The notes: generated by a model from the letters alone, not told the origin. Counted from the stretch's first letter, positions 8,033-16,333 are shown. The stretch is DNA of 64,000 nucleotides from Mesorhizobium sp. SARCC-RB16n (GCF_008520305.1 NZ_ML703256.1:58815-122814); one strand, 5' to 3'. Numbers and translations are program-made.

Positions 8033-9229
8033 TCAAGCCTTTCGTGTGGCATCGAGAAGTTTTCGGCCGAGCCGTATCAGGGCAATGTCGCTGCCGGAAG
8101 GGCCAAGCAGCGACAGGCCGAAAGGAGCGCCGGCGACCGAGCCGATCGGCAAGGTGATTTGCGGAAAGCCGGAGAGTCCGGCGAGGCACAGGAGATGCAA
8201 GGCGCGCTCGCGATAGGCCTGGAACTGCTCCGGCGTGCTGTCGACGTAAGGTGCCGGGCCCGGCACCGTCGGCAGGATGAGGAAGCCGTCCTTGCCGAGC
8301 AGGGCGCTCAATTCGCCGCGAAAAGTCAGCCGGCGCACTTTTTCGGCCTGTGCCGTCCGATCGTCGACTGCACGGCCAAAGCCGAAACGCTCCTCGACAC
8401 CTGGGCCAAGGTCGCGCTCGCCGCTGGTGATCCATTCGCCATGCACCGTCCAGGCTTCCTTGGCCTGCAGCCGGCGAAAGCACCAGTAGAGTTCATCCGG
8501 GGGAGAACTGAAGCGCGACATCGGCGTCGCAGGCGTGCCGAACACCTTGCTCGCCAGCGCCTTCATTCCCGCATATTCGGCGAGCGCCGGCCGGGCGACC
8601 ATGTCGTCCAGCCAGCCGAGCGTCAGCGGGCGGTCGAGCGGATGCTGGTGCGGGTCGCGGCCAAGCAGCAGCTTCCCGACGGTCTCGTAGGTTTCGATGT
8701 CGTCGGCGAACCAGCCGAACGTGTCGAAACTCGGCGCCAACGGCATGGTGCCGTCGAGGGAAATGCGGCCATGCGTGGTGCGCAACCCAATCAGCCCGCA
8801 GAAACTCGCCGGCGCGCGGATCGAGCCACCGGTGTCGGACCCTGTGGCAATGTCGGCCAGCCTGCCCGCCACCGCCGCAGCCGACCCCGACGACGAACCG
8901 CCGGTGACACGGTCGGAAGCCGCGGGGTTCACCGGAAATGGAAAATGCGCGTTCTGGCCGAACAGAGCGAAGGCGAGTTCGTCGGTCTGGGTCTTGCCGA
9001 CGAAACGCGCGCCGGCGTCGAGAATCATCTGCACGGCGGGTGCCGTGCGCGAGGCGGCGTGGCCTTCGGCGAATTTCTGCAAATTGCCGCAACCGGTACG
9101 ATAGCCGGCAATGTCGTAAATGTCCTTGACGGCCAGCCGCAGGCCGGCCAGGGCCCCAAGTTCGGCATGCGCCACCGGCATCTGGCGAAGGTCGAGAAAG
9201 GCGTTGAAGGGACCGTGCGTGCCTGTCAT
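8033..9229 (-). CDS. Amidase (amidase-signature family)
   Basis: A 398-residue amidase-signature hydrolase. The Ser-cisSer-Lys triad is visible: Lys in GLRLAVKDIYD (about residue 33), the cis-Ser in GGSSSGSAAAV, and the nucleophile Ser in GSDTGGSIRAPASFCGLIG. It probably hydrolyses a small amide; the substrate is not predictable. The short length and DIAGYRTGCGN segment resemble stand-alone amidases rather than GatA, and no gatB or gatC is nearby. The ATG at 9229 was chosen because the family N-terminus (GPFNAFLDLR) starts there; an open frame continues upstream to 9508. The LysR regulator follows at three bases. Confidence 0.88.
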   Translation of the reverse strand: MTGTHGPFNAFLDLRQMPVAHAELGALAGLRLAVKDIYDIAGYRTGCGNLQKFAEGHAASRTAPAVQMILDAGARFVGKTQTDELAFALFGQNAHFPFPVNPAASDRVTGGSSSGSAAAVAGRLADIATGSDTGGSIRAPASFCGLIGLRTTHGRISLDGTMPLAPSFDTFGWFADDIETYETVGKLLLGRDPHQHPLDRPLTLGWLDDMVARPALAEYAGMKALASKVFGTPATPMSRFSSPPDELYWCFRRLQAKEAWTVHGEWITSGERDLGPGVEERFGFGRAVDDRTAQAEKVRRLTFRGELSALLGKDGFLILPTVPGPAPYVDSTPEQFQAYRERALHLLCLAGLSGFPQITLPIGSVAGAPFGLSLLGPSGSDIALIRLGRKLLDATRKA

Positions 9230-9404
9230 CGTTCGATATCCGGATACGGTTGCGCCAACATTGTTCGATGCCAGAAATTTTACAACCTGAGATACGATTT
9301 TTATTGATTGTGACGGCCACCAGCCATATATCGCGCTTGCCCAAAGTCGCACGTGCCTGTGGGTGTCCGCCGGTCCTCGAATGGTGAGGGAAATCGGTAA
9401 GGTA

Positions 9405-9771
9405 ACTGGAGCCAACCCCTCCAGTCGGTTTAGCGGCCAACCGCCAGACCGAGGACACCTTGAAGCAACGACGGTGCGGGCCTTTCTGGTTCTCTGCCGG
9501 TTGTCCAAAGACCGGGGTTACTGAAGAGGCACACCTTCATTGCCGGCAGTGCGGAACGGGGTTCTCCCAATCCAAGCCAAGGCAGACAAAGCGAACCGAA
9601 GCCGGGCAAGGCCAAGGTTCATCGCCGCGAGACGGCATTTCATGGTTCCGGGGTCTCCACCGGCTGGTTCCATGGATTTTCCGTCCCGCCTTTGTTTGAC
9701 CGCGTGTTCGCGAGGCCGACAGCCCGCGCCCGCACCCTTGTGCGCGCCGAAAGGCGCGATGGAGAATCCCG
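9405..9771 (+). promoter_or_regulatory. Structured leader of the ornithine decarboxylase gene; candidate speF-type RNA
   Basis: The 542-base gap before the decarboxylase holds no convincing gene but several stems: ACTGGAG/CTCCAGT (9405-9425), CGGTT/AACCG (9426-9443), CATGG+CCGG paired with CCGG+CCATG (9641-9674), and the GAAA-capped hairpin listed separately. Alphaproteobacterial ornithine decarboxylase genes are known to be preceded by the long conserved speF RNA motif. Position and structure fit, but the boundaries and family match were not tested with a covariance model. The 9230-9404 part presumably holds promoters for both directions. Confidence 0.45.
9743..9758 (+). promoter_or_regulatory. 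GAAA-tetraloop hairpin next to the decarboxylase ribosome site
   Basis: Six G-C pairs (CGCGCC / GGCGCG) enclose a GAAA tetraloop. It ends 13 bases before the ATG at 9772, with the GGAG ribosome site (9761-9764) immediately after. It is well placed for a translation switch at the end of the leader. Confidence 0.55.
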
Positions 9772-10905
9772 ATGGCTACCCAGCGCATCCTCGACTTCCT
9801 CGCCACCCGACGTCCGTCCGGCCCCTGCCTCGTCGTCGACCTCGACGTCGTGCGCGACAATTTCCGCGCCTTCGAGAAGGCTCTGCCCGATTCCAAGATC
9901 TACTATGCGGTGAAAGCAAACCCGGCGCCGGAAATCCTGCGCCTGCTTGCTGCGATGGGCTCGTCCTTCGACACCGCTTCCGTTGCCGAAGTCGAGATGG
10001 CGATGGACGCCGGTGCGCCGGCGGACCGCATCTCCTTCGGCAACACCATCAAGAAGGAGCGTGACATCGCACGCGCCTACCAGCTCGGCATCCGGCTGTT
10101 CGCGGTCGACTGCGTCGAGGAAGTCGACAAGATCGCCCGCGTCGCTCCCGGCGCGCGTGTGTTCTGCCGCGTGCTGACCGATGGCGAAGGCGCCGAATGG
10201 CCGCTGTCGCGCAAGTTCGGATGCGTGCCTGACATGGCCGTCGACGTGCTGCGCCATGCCAAGAGCCTCGGCCTCGACGCCTATGGCGTGTCGTTCCATG
10301 TCGGCTCGCAGCAGACGGACCTGACCGCATGGGACCGTGCGCTGGCCGACGCCAAGAAGGTGTTCGCCACGCTCGCCGACGAAGGCATCGTGCTCAAGAT
10401 GGTCAATATGGGTGGCGGCTTCCCGACCCGCTATCTGCGTGACGTGCCGGCGGCGCAGGCCTATGGCCAGGCGATCTTCTCGGCGCTGCGCAAGCATTTC
10501 GGCAACGCCATCCCGGAGACCATCATCGAGCCGGGCCGCGGCATGGTGGGCAATGCCGGCGTCATCAAGTCGGAAGTCGTGCTGATCTCCAAGAAGGCCG
10601 ACAACGACAATGTGCGCTGGGTGTTCCTCGACATCGGCAAGTTCGGCGGTCTGGCCGAGACGATGGACGAGGCGATCCGCTACCCGATCGTCACCGCGCA
10701 TGACGGCACCGAGACCGCGCCTTGCGTGCTCGCCGGTCCGACCTGCGATTCGGCCGACGTGATGTACGAGAAGACGCCGTATCCGCTGCCTTTGTCGCTG
10801 ACCATTGGCGACGAGGTCCTGATCGAAGGCACCGGCGCCTACACGACCACCTACTCGGCGGTCGCCTTCAACGGCTTCGAGCCTCTCCGATCCTACGTGA
10901 TCTGA
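9772..10905 (+). CDS. odc: Ornithine/lysine decarboxylase, type III PLP (alanine racemase-like fold)
   Basis: A 377-residue eukaryotic-type (group IV) decarboxylase converting L-ornithine to putrescine, the entry to polyamine synthesis. Motifs seen are the PLP lysine in YYAVKANPAPE (about residue 48), SFDTASVAE, VSFHVGSQQ, the MVNMGGGFP phosphate loop, EPGRGMVGNAG, and GPTCDSADVM with the active-site cysteine contributed across the dimer. The length is standard. It is preceded by a long structured leader consistent with RNA control. Lysine may also be a substrate, as in some bacterial homologues. The symbol follows rhizobial usage for this enzyme class. Confidence 0.92.
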   Translation: MATQRILDFLATRRPSGPCLVVDLDVVRDNFRAFEKALPDSKIYYAVKANPAPEILRLLAAMGSSFDTASVAEVEMAMDAGAPADRISFGNTIKKERDIARAYQLGIRLFAVDCVEEVDKIARVAPGARVFCRVLTDGEGAEWPLSRKFGCVPDMAVDVLRHAKSLGLDAYGVSFHVGSQQTDLTAWDRALADAKKVFATLADEGIVLKMVNMGGGFPTRYLRDVPAAQAYGQAIFSALRKHFGNAIPETIIEPGRGMVGNAGVIKSEVVLISKKADNDNVRWVFLDIGKFGGLAETMDEAIRYPIVTAHDGTETAPCVLAGPTCDSADVMYEKTPYPLPLSLTIGDEVLIEGTGAYTTTYSAVAFNGFEPLRSYVI

Positions 10906-10929
10906 CGGCTCGTTAGAGCTGTTCAGATC
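10899..10929 (+). terminator. Stem-loop at the 3' end of the decarboxylase gene
   Basis: GATCTGA / TCAGATC outer arms and GCTC-GTTA-GAGC inner hairpin, overlapping the stop codon. No T-run follows, so termination is uncertain. Confidence 0.4.
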
Positions 10930-11003
10930 ATCCCAGGTGGGCGTCCGTCGCCCGCTTGGGCTCGCCTGTGGAACATATCTCCGCTCGTGAAGGGATCGCG
11001 GAA

Positions 11004-11573
11004 ATGGAAATGTCAGTTGAAATCGTAGCTCATGCGCCGGCCTTCGTCATGGTCGCCGAAACCGCTGCCGACGTGGCGGCGCGCGAAGCCTTGCTCGACC
11101 GTGCCATGGGGCCGAAGCGCAAGACAAAATCGTCGGAGAAGCTGCGGCGCGGCCGCCGGCCCTCCGAGGGCCTGGCTTTCGTCGCCCGCGATGCCTCGGG
11201 CGGCTTGGCCGGCACGGTGCGGCTATGGGATGTCACGCTGGGCGAGGGCGGTCCGGCAGCGTTGCTGCTTGGCCCGCTCGCCGTCGACCCGTCGCTCAAG
11301 AGTGCCGGCATCGGTTCGGCGCTGATGCGCCATGCGATGGCGGAAGCCGCGCGCCTTGGCCACGCGGCGATCCTGCTGGTTGGCGACGAGCCTTACTATG
11401 GCCGCTTCGGCTTTTCGGCCGCCAGGACCGGTGCGCTCGCCATGCCGGGACCTTACGAGCGGCACCGCCTGCTGGCGCTGGAACTGACGGCTGGCGCGCT
11501 CGACGGCGCCGGAGGCACGCTGAAAGCGTCCGGCCGCAAGCTCAAGGCACAGGCACCGACCCTGGCGGCGTGA
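11004..11573 (+). CDS. GNAT N-acetyltransferase (YhbS-like)
   Basis: A 189-residue acetyltransferase of the YhbS/predicted GNAT group. It has a central VRLWDVTLGEGGPAALLLGPLAVDPSLKSAGIGSALMRHAM block with the acetyl-CoA Q/RxxGxG/A-type loop (SAGIGSAL), then AILLVGDEPYYGRFGFS, typical of YhbS. The acceptor substrate is unknown. The ATG at 11004 has AAGGGA eight bases upstream; a TTG-started extension to 10956 lacks such a site. It is encoded about 100 bases after the decarboxylase and ends just before a strong terminator. A polyamine substrate would be attractive from context, but SpeG-type motifs are not evident. Confidence 0.85.
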   Translation: MEMSVEIVAHAPAFVMVAETAADVAAREALLDRAMGPKRKTKSSEKLRRGRRPSEGLAFVARDASGGLAGTVRLWDVTLGEGGPAALLLGPLAVDPSLKSAGIGSALMRHAMAEAARLGHAAILLVGDEPYYGRFGFSAARTGALAMPGPYERHRLLALELTAGALDGAGGTLKASGRKLKAQAPTLAA

Positions 11574-11597
11574 GGCCTTAAGCGCGACTGCCTTTCA

Positions 11598-11630
11598 AAC
11601 AAAACGCCGCCTGAAAGGCGGCGTTTTGTT
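11598..11630. terminator. Strong bidirectional rho-independent terminator
   Basis: A perfect 14-bp stem, AACAAAACGCCGCC / GGCGGCGTTTTGTT, with a TGAAA loop and A/T-rich outer flanks on both sides. It lies between the convergent GNAT gene (+) and SCP2 gene (-) and serves both. Confidence 0.9.
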
Positions 11631-11660
11631 ATCTCAAAGCCGCTTCCGGCGGCCGCTTCG

Positions 11661-11945
11661 TCAGCCGATCAACTGGCTCAGCGCCATGGCGACGGTCATG
11701 TCGCCTTCGACCTTTATCTTTCCGGTCATGAACGCCATGGTCGGGTTCAGGTCGCCCGCGATCAGCGAATCCAGATCGTCGAGCGACAGCTTGATGGTGC
11801 AGTCGGCGGGAGCGTCCGTGGTCGAGACCGTTGCGCCGTCGATGACGATGACGCCGTCGCTGCCGGTGTCGAATTTCACGGAACGATCGAACCCGCTGCT
11901 GGCCACGCGCGACTTGATCTTCTCGGCAATCTCCTGAACGCTCAC
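11661..11945 (-). CDS. SCP2 sterol-carrier domain protein
   Basis: A 94-residue single-domain SCP2 protein, expected to bind lipid or acyl ligands in a hydrophobic cavity. It begins MSVQEIAEKIKSRV and contains DTGSDGVIVIDGATVST, DCTIKLSLDDLDSLIAGDLNPTMAFMTGKIKVEGDMTVAMALSQLI, a typical SCP2 C-terminal half. The start is a GTG at 11945 with AGGAG at good spacing; the longer open frame upstream is out of character. It ends about 30 bases from the strong terminator. It lies downstream of the FliL-like gene but with a 190-base gap, so it is probably a separate unit. Confidence 0.85.
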   Translation of the reverse strand: MSVQEIAEKIKSRVASSGFDRSVKFDTGSDGVIVIDGATVSTTDAPADCTIKLSLDDLDSLIAGDLNPTMAFMTGKIKVEGDMTVAMALSQLIG

Positions 11946-12138
11946 GCTGTTCTCCTGTCTGGTTGCATCTGTCACGCAATAGCCCTCCGGTCCAGCCGAA
12001 GTCCATGTGGCATCACTGGCGATCACGATCGCTGCCGCATATAGCTTTGGATTGACGTTTACGTCAACGCGAATTGCAGGAACTGGCTCGAACGCCGACT
12101 GCCATCGACACCCCCGGCACCGGGCGGTGGCCGATCGT

Positions 12139-12660
12139 TCAATGCGCGTTGACCGGCTTGGGAGTTTGGGGCGCCGAGGTGCCGGCCTCCTGGCGTCGGC
12201 GCAGCCAGTTGTCGCGGATCTCATCCTTGCTGAGGAAATTGACCTGGTCGATCAGGACCTCATGCACCAGGGTTGCGCCGACGCGGGTATTGACGGTGTC
12301 GCGGATCGCGGCGCGAAAGGCGTCGAGGTCGATCGTCGCCTTCTTGGTGAAATCGATCTGGGGATGGGCGTAGAGATAACTGTAGACCTCGTCCGTGATC
12401 AGCGCCTCGGCCGGGATCGACAGTTTCTTTATCTGCTCCGGCTCGACGGTATAGACGAGCTTGGCCAGGAAGTAGCCGTCGATCTTCGAGTCGTGGATCA
12501 GCGGCACCGAAATGACGTCGGTCTTGACATAATCCAGCCCACCCAGCATCGGCTTGGGTTTTTCGCCGACGCCGTGTTCGCCGGCGGCCTGGAACGAATA
12601 GAACACCGCGCCGAGCGTGGCGGCGCAGATCCAGACCGCTATGGCGATGACCTTGATCAT
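12139..12660 (-). CDS. FliL-like single-span membrane protein in the flagellar cluster (possible MotF)
   Basis: A 173-residue protein with a very short cytoplasmic end, one membrane span at about residues 4-24, and a periplasmic domain rich in beta-strand patterns (DYVKTDVISVPLIHDSKIDGYFLAKLVYTV). A helical part ends in VNTRVGATLVHEVLIDQVNFLSKDE. The topology and final VHEVLIDQVNF strand resemble FliL, the stator-associated protein, but no clear FliL signature is seen. A FliL paralogue called MotF is described in Sinorhizobium motility; this gene's setting downstream of flgJ and the FlgN-like gene fits but does not prove that identity. A true fliL is present at 42523-43017. Confidence 0.6.
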   Translation of the reverse strand: MIKVIAIAVWICAATLGAVFYSFQAAGEHGVGEKPKPMLGGLDYVKTDVISVPLIHDSKIDGYFLAKLVYTVEPEQIKKLSIPAEALITDEVYSYLYAHPQIDFTKKATIDLDAFRAAIRDTVNTRVGATLVHEVLIDQVNFLSKDEIRDNWLRRRQEAGTSAPQTPKPVNAH

Positions 12661-12689
12661 TTTGAACCCGAGCCCGGCATCGCCGCGCT

Positions 12690-13115
12690 CTAACCTCTCT
12701 GCCTGCCGAACTCGCCGGCCGAGTAGGTACCGTCGGTTTCGGCGCGTTGGATGGCGCTGCGCAACAGGCTCGCGACCTCGTTGACGGCGCTCAGATGCGC
12801 CAGGATCGCGGCCTCGTTCTTCGCCAGCTTCTGGCGCAGCCGGGTCAGGCCCTCGCGGTGCTGCTCGAGGAATTCGGCTTCGCTGCCGCCCTTCATGGCG
12901 CGGGTCAGCTCGTAGAGATAGCGGCTCTTGCGGGCGTTCGACGCCTTGAGGTCATAACTTGTATCGCTGCGGATGCCGGCGGTTTCTTCCTCGACCACCT
13001 CCTCGATGCGGCCGATGATGGCGGCAAGGTTTCCAGGCCGCGCGAACGGGATCGGTGCGTCCGACGCAGTCGTGCGCACGGGCAGCTTGGCGGTGAATTC
13101 GGAAGAGTCGGCCAT
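12690..13115 (-). CDS. flgN: FlgN-like flagellar chaperone
   Basis: A 141-residue, mostly helical cytoplasmic protein. After a disordered first 25 residues comes IGRIEEVVEEETAGIRSDTSYDLKASNARKSRYLYELTRAM, then LEQHREGLTRLRQKLAKNEAAILAHLSAVNEVASLLRSAI. This coiled-coil layout matches FlgN-type chaperones, which hold the hook-filament junction proteins FlgK and FlgL for export. It starts 13 bases after flgJ, so the genes are co-transcribed. Sequence conservation of FlgN is low, so the call leans on context and predicted fold. Confidence 0.7.
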   Translation of the reverse strand: MADSSEFTAKLPVRTTASDAPIPFARPGNLAAIIGRIEEVVEEETAGIRSDTSYDLKASNARKSRYLYELTRAMKGGSEAEFLEQHREGLTRLRQKLAKNEAAILAHLSAVNEVASLLRSAIQRAETDGTYSAGEFGRQRG

Positions 13116-13128
13116 GGTGTTTCCCAGT

Positions 13129-13701
13129 CTAGATCTTGATGTCTGTTTTTATGGTTGTCTCGTCGCCGGTCATCGACCTGGCGGCCTTGCGCTGCAATTC
13201 CTGGACGAGCGAGGTCGACAGACGGGTCTGCTGGTCGATCTCGGTCTTTTCCGGCCCATTCGAAACCGGGCCGATCGGTACCTTGCGCTTCCCGTCCATG
13301 TAGTGGTCGGCGAGCAGCGACTTGGCGATGCCGATGCCGCCGCGATCGGCCATGACGTTGGCGACGCGCTCGGCGAGCTGCGATTTCCACATGTCGCCGG
13401 CGAGACCCGTGCCGTAGACGCCCTCGGTATCCTTGGGCAACATGTTCTGGATGAAGGTCTGCAAGACCATCGCCTCGAACTTCTTGAACTTCTTGGCTGG
13501 GTCAGCCGTGGCGGCGGCCTTGTCAGCCGTCGCGCGTGACAGGATGGAGCCAGCATCGACTGAAGCCGCGGTGTCGACCGAAAACGTGCCGGCGACGCTG
13601 CCGGCGCGCTTGGTCAGCGCGGCGCGGGCAGCCTCGATATCCATCGGATCGGCAGCTCGGGCGACATCCATCACGATGTCGCTGGGTGGAGAAATCGCCA
13701 A
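13129..13701 (-). CDS. flgJ: Rod-binding protein FlgJ, single-domain (no muramidase domain)
   Basis: A 190-residue protein matching the rod-binding N-terminal half of enteric FlgJ: KKFKKFEAMVLQTFIQNMLPKDTEGVYGTGLAGDMWKSQLAERVANVMADRGGIGIAKSLLADHY (about residues 90-155). It would act in the periplasm as the rod cap scaffold. The C-terminal peptidoglycan hydrolase domain of enterics is absent, as in other alphaproteobacteria; a separate transglycosylase is encoded at 32165-32755. The TTG at 13701 is preferred because it gives the N-terminus MAISPPSD; an ATG lies ten codons later. FlgN-like and FliL-like genes follow. Confidence 0.88.
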   Translation of the reverse strand: MAISPPSDIVMDVARAADPMDIEAARAALTKRAGSVAGTFSVDTAASVDAGSILSRATADKAAATADPAKKFKKFEAMVLQTFIQNMLPKDTEGVYGTGLAGDMWKSQLAERVANVMADRGGIGIAKSLLADHYMDGKRKVPIGPVSNGPEKTEIDQQTRLSTSLVQELQRKAARSMTGDETTIKTDIKI

Positions 13702-13811
13702 GAAGGTCCGCCTTTTTCCGGGTTTCCTTAGCCAGGACCATGCCTCAACAAGCTTGTGGCAGGCTTGCCGGCACGAAACCGTGATTCCCGGTTTACCGCC
13801 GGACGATACCG

Positions 13812-14735
13812 TCAGGCTTCGGTCGGGAAGTCCGCTTGCCAATGTTCATCGGGCACGGTGACCTCGCGCATGAAATTCACGAAGGCGCGCACGCTGGCGG
13901 AGAGTTCGCGTTTGCTCGGGAAAAGGAGGTTGACCTCGACGGGCGCGATCGCCCAGTCCGGAAGCAGGCGCACCAGATGTCCCCGCGCGAAATCATCAAT
14001 ACAGAGATAGGTGGACAGCACGCCCATGCCGGCGCCGTTTCGCACAAGCTGATGAACGGTGAGCGCATCGTTGACGCTGACGCGGTTGTGCGCTTCGACC
14101 GTTGCCCGCTGGTCGCCTCTGTGGAAGTGCCAGCTACGCGTTCGGCCATCGCCGCGAGGCATTTCGATGCATTCATGCTCGGACAGATCGGCTGGCGTCA
14201 GCGGGGTGCCGCGCCGGTGCAGATAATCGGGCGAAGCGGTGAGGCAGCGGGGCACACTGCCCAGACGTGTCGCCACCAGCGCCGAATCCGGCAGCGGACC
14301 CATGCGGACGGCCACATCGACACGGTCGGCGACGAGATCGATGTCGCGGCTCGTCAGGTCGAGTGACACGTCGATCCGCGGAAAGCGGGTCAGGAATTCC
14401 GGCAGGTGGCGTGACAGGACGTTGATGCCGAAGCCAATGCCGGCGCTGATGCGCAACAATCCGCGCGGTTCGCCATTGAGGCTCTCGACAAAGGCCACCA
14501 TTTCATCGATGCGCGACATCAGTTCGGTGCAGCGGCTCTGCAGCGCTTCGCCTGCCGCGGTCAGGATCACGGCACGGGTGGTGCGCTGGAACAGACGTGC
14601 ACCCAGTCCCTGCTCCAGCCTGGCGATGTTGCGGCTGACCGTCGACTTCGGCAGGCCGAGCGCCCGGCCGGCCACGGAAAAGCTGCCGGCCGCCGCCACC
14701 CGCTCAAACACGCGAAGGTCGTTGAGATCGATCAC
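13812..14735 (-). CDS. LysR-family transcriptional regulator
   Basis: A 307-residue LTTR. The helix-turn-helix lies at about residues 3-60 (LRVFERVAAAGSFSVAGRALGLPKSTVSRNIARLEQGLGARLFQRTTR), with the effector domain from about residue 90. The start is a GTG at 14735. It diverges from a cupin gene across 136 bases that contain a dyad (14743-14762) close to this gene's start, the classic arrangement for a LysR protein that represses itself and activates its neighbour. The inducer is unknown; cupin and alpha/beta-hydrolase genes next door suggest control of a small catabolic or detoxification function. Confidence 0.9.
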   Translation of the reverse strand: MIDLNDLRVFERVAAAGSFSVAGRALGLPKSTVSRNIARLEQGLGARLFQRTTRAVILTAAGEALQSRCTELMSRIDEMVAFVESLNGEPRGLLRISAGIGFGINVLSRHLPEFLTRFPRIDVSLDLTSRDIDLVADRVDVAVRMGPLPDSALVATRLGSVPRCLTASPDYLHRRGTPLTPADLSEHECIEMPRGDGRTRSWHFHRGDQRATVEAHNRVSVNDALTVHQLVRNGAGMGVLSTYLCIDDFARGHLVRLLPDWAIAPVEVNLLFPSKRELSASVRAFVNFMREVTVPDEHWQADFPTEA

Positions 14736-14742
14736 GGCCGGA

Positions 14743-14762
14743 CTGTTCCATCAGCGGGACAG
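14743..14762. promoter_or_regulatory. Candidate LysR operator
   Basis: CTGTTCC - ATCAGC - GGGACAG, a 7-bp dyad with one mismatch, 8 bases upstream of the LysR GTG and about 110 bases upstream of the cupin ATG. Confidence 0.4.
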
Positions 14763-14871
14763 TGAGTCCAGCCGATCGAACGGATTTTCACCGCTTCGTC
14801 ATTAGCCAGAGATCGCGGGCTTGCTAGTGTCGCGAGGACATGATCCCCGCCACCCCGATTGGAGAGCGCCC

Positions 14872-15390
14872 ATGCCTCAGTCCACAATCCCGGCAGACAA
14901 CCTTGATCGCGAGCTATCGGTCGTCGATCCCGACGATCCATCCCTGTCGCATTTGGCAATTGTAGGGGACACATACACGGTGCTGCTTTCCGGCGCACAG
15001 ACCGGGGGACGCTTCTGCCTGATCGACATGATGGTTCCCGATGGTGGCGGGCCTGGCCCGCACCGGCATGATTTCGAAGAAATGTTCCATCTGATCGAAG
15101 GCGAGATCGAGTTCACCTTTCGTGGCGAAAGGCGGGTGGCGAAGGCCGGCATGACGGTGAACATTCCCGCCAATGCCCCGCATTCCTTCAAGAATGTTTC
15201 GGGATCGGTTGTGCGCATGCTGTGCCTGTGCGCACCGGCTGGCCAGGAGGAGTTCTTTGCCAGGGTGGGCATGCCGGTTGAAAGCCGCACCGCCGCGGCG
15301 CCGGCGCTCAGCAAGGACGAGTTTGGCGCATTCCTTGCCAAGGCTGCTGCGCTCGCTCCGCAATTCCACACCGAATTGCTCAAGCCTTGA
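14872..15390 (+). CDS. Cupin-domain protein
   Basis: A 172-residue single-cupin protein. Motif 1 is GPGPHRHDFEEMFHLIEGEIEF (about residues 60-81) with the metal-ligand histidines and glutamate. Motif 2 is VNIPANAPHSFKNVSG (about 95-110) with the last histidine. The activity (dioxygenase, isomerase or sensor) is not predictable. The ATG at 14872 has GGAGAG five bases upstream. It diverges from a LysR gene and ends 16 bases before an alpha/beta hydrolase on the same strand, so the two are probably co-transcribed. Confidence 0.88.
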   Translation: MPQSTIPADNLDRELSVVDPDDPSLSHLAIVGDTYTVLLSGAQTGGRFCLIDMMVPDGGGPGPHRHDFEEMFHLIEGEIEFTFRGERRVAKAGMTVNIPANAPHSFKNVSGSVVRMLCLCAPAGQEEFFARVGMPVESRTAAAPALSKDEFGAFLAKAAALAPQFHTELLKP

Positions 15391-15406
15391 TTTGACGAGG
15401 CAGGGC

Positions 15407-16333
15407 ATGAGCATCGAAACGCACCCGGAATATCCTGATGACCGGGCAGTGATGTCGGCATTGCGCGAAATGCTGGCGACGCAGCCGACGCTGGAGTTCA
15501 CGCCTGCGTCGCGGCCGGTCTTCGACGCGATGATGGAGCAGACCCCGGCAGCCGACGGTGTCAGCTTCGAGGCGGCGACCGTCGGTGGCGTGGCGGGCTG
15601 GTGGTGCCGGCCGGGGAGCGGCAAAGCGCACACTGCGATCCTTTATTTTCACGGCGGAGCCTATGTGCTGGGCTCCGCCTTCGGCCACCGCAACTTCGTC
15701 AGCCAGATCGTCAAGCGAACGGGCATAGCGGCCTTCCTCCCCGACTATCGCCTCGCGCCGGAACATGCATTTCCCGGCGCTGTCGACGACGCACGAAGTA
15801 CATTTTCCGGGCTTTGCGACATGGGGTTCGAAACGATCGCGCTCGCCGGTGACTCGGCCGGCGGCGGCCTTGCGCTTTCGCTGCTGGCTTTGGAGACGAT
15901 CCAAGCCAGGCAAGGGAAAGGCGTCGCACCGCGTTGCGCAGCTCTGATGTCACCGTGGACCGATCTGGCGCTGACAGGCGGTTCGATGATCACGCGCTCC
16001 GATGCCGACCCTCTGGTGAAGCGCGCGGAACTGAAAAAGGCGGCCGACCTCTATCTCAGGGGTAGCGTGGCGACCGATCCGCGTGCCTCTCCGCTCTATC
16101 AGGATCTCGCCGGCCTGCCGCCGCTTCTTGTGCATGTCGGCGAGGATGAGATCCTGCTTGACGATTCGCGTCGCGTGATCGAGGCGGCGACCGTTGCCCG
16201 TGGCGAAGCCGCACTCCATATCTGGGAGGGCATGACACACGTCTTTCCCTCCAACCTGTCGCAACTCCAAGCCGCGAACGAAGCTCTCGACATGGTGGGC
16301 TCCTTCATCCGCCGGCATTTCGAAACCGAATAG
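15407..16333 (+). CDS. Alpha/beta hydrolase, hormone-sensitive-lipase (HSL) family
   Basis: A 308-residue esterase/lipase of bacterial family IV. The oxyanion-hole motif HGGAYVLGS is near residue 83 and the nucleophile elbow GDSAGGG near 148. Asp and His candidates lie in VHVGEDEILLDDS (about 238) and WEGMTHVFPS (about 272). It is probably cytoplasmic and acts on short acyl esters; the natural substrate is unknown. The start at 15407 follows a GAGG/AGGG ribosome site and lies 16 bases after the cupin stop. It converges on the fliJ-like gene with a 15-base gap. Confidence 0.9.
   Translation: MSIETHPEYPDDRAVMSALREMLATQPTLEFTPASRPVFDAMMEQTPAADGVSFEAATVGGVAGWWCRPGSGKAHTAILYFHGGAYVLGSAFGHRNFVSQIVKRTGIAAFLPDYRLAPEHAFPGAVDDARSTFSGLCDMGFETIALAGDSAGGGLALSLLALETIQARQGKGVAPRCAALMSPWTDLALTGGSMITRSDADPLVKRAELKKAADLYLRGSVATDPRASPLYQDLAGLPPLLVHVGEDEILLDDSRRVIEAATVARGEAALHIWEGMTHVFPSNLSQLQAANEALDMVGSFIRRHFETE

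Noticed and set aside
9743-9758. Intrinsic terminator before the decarboxylase
   Set aside because: The hairpin is followed by the ribosome site and ATG, not a T-run; translation control is the better reading.
9430-9896. Small frames in the decarboxylase leader as possible genes
   Set aside because: They overlap stable stems, lack convincing ribosome sites and resemble no protein; a regulatory small frame remains possible but unsupported.
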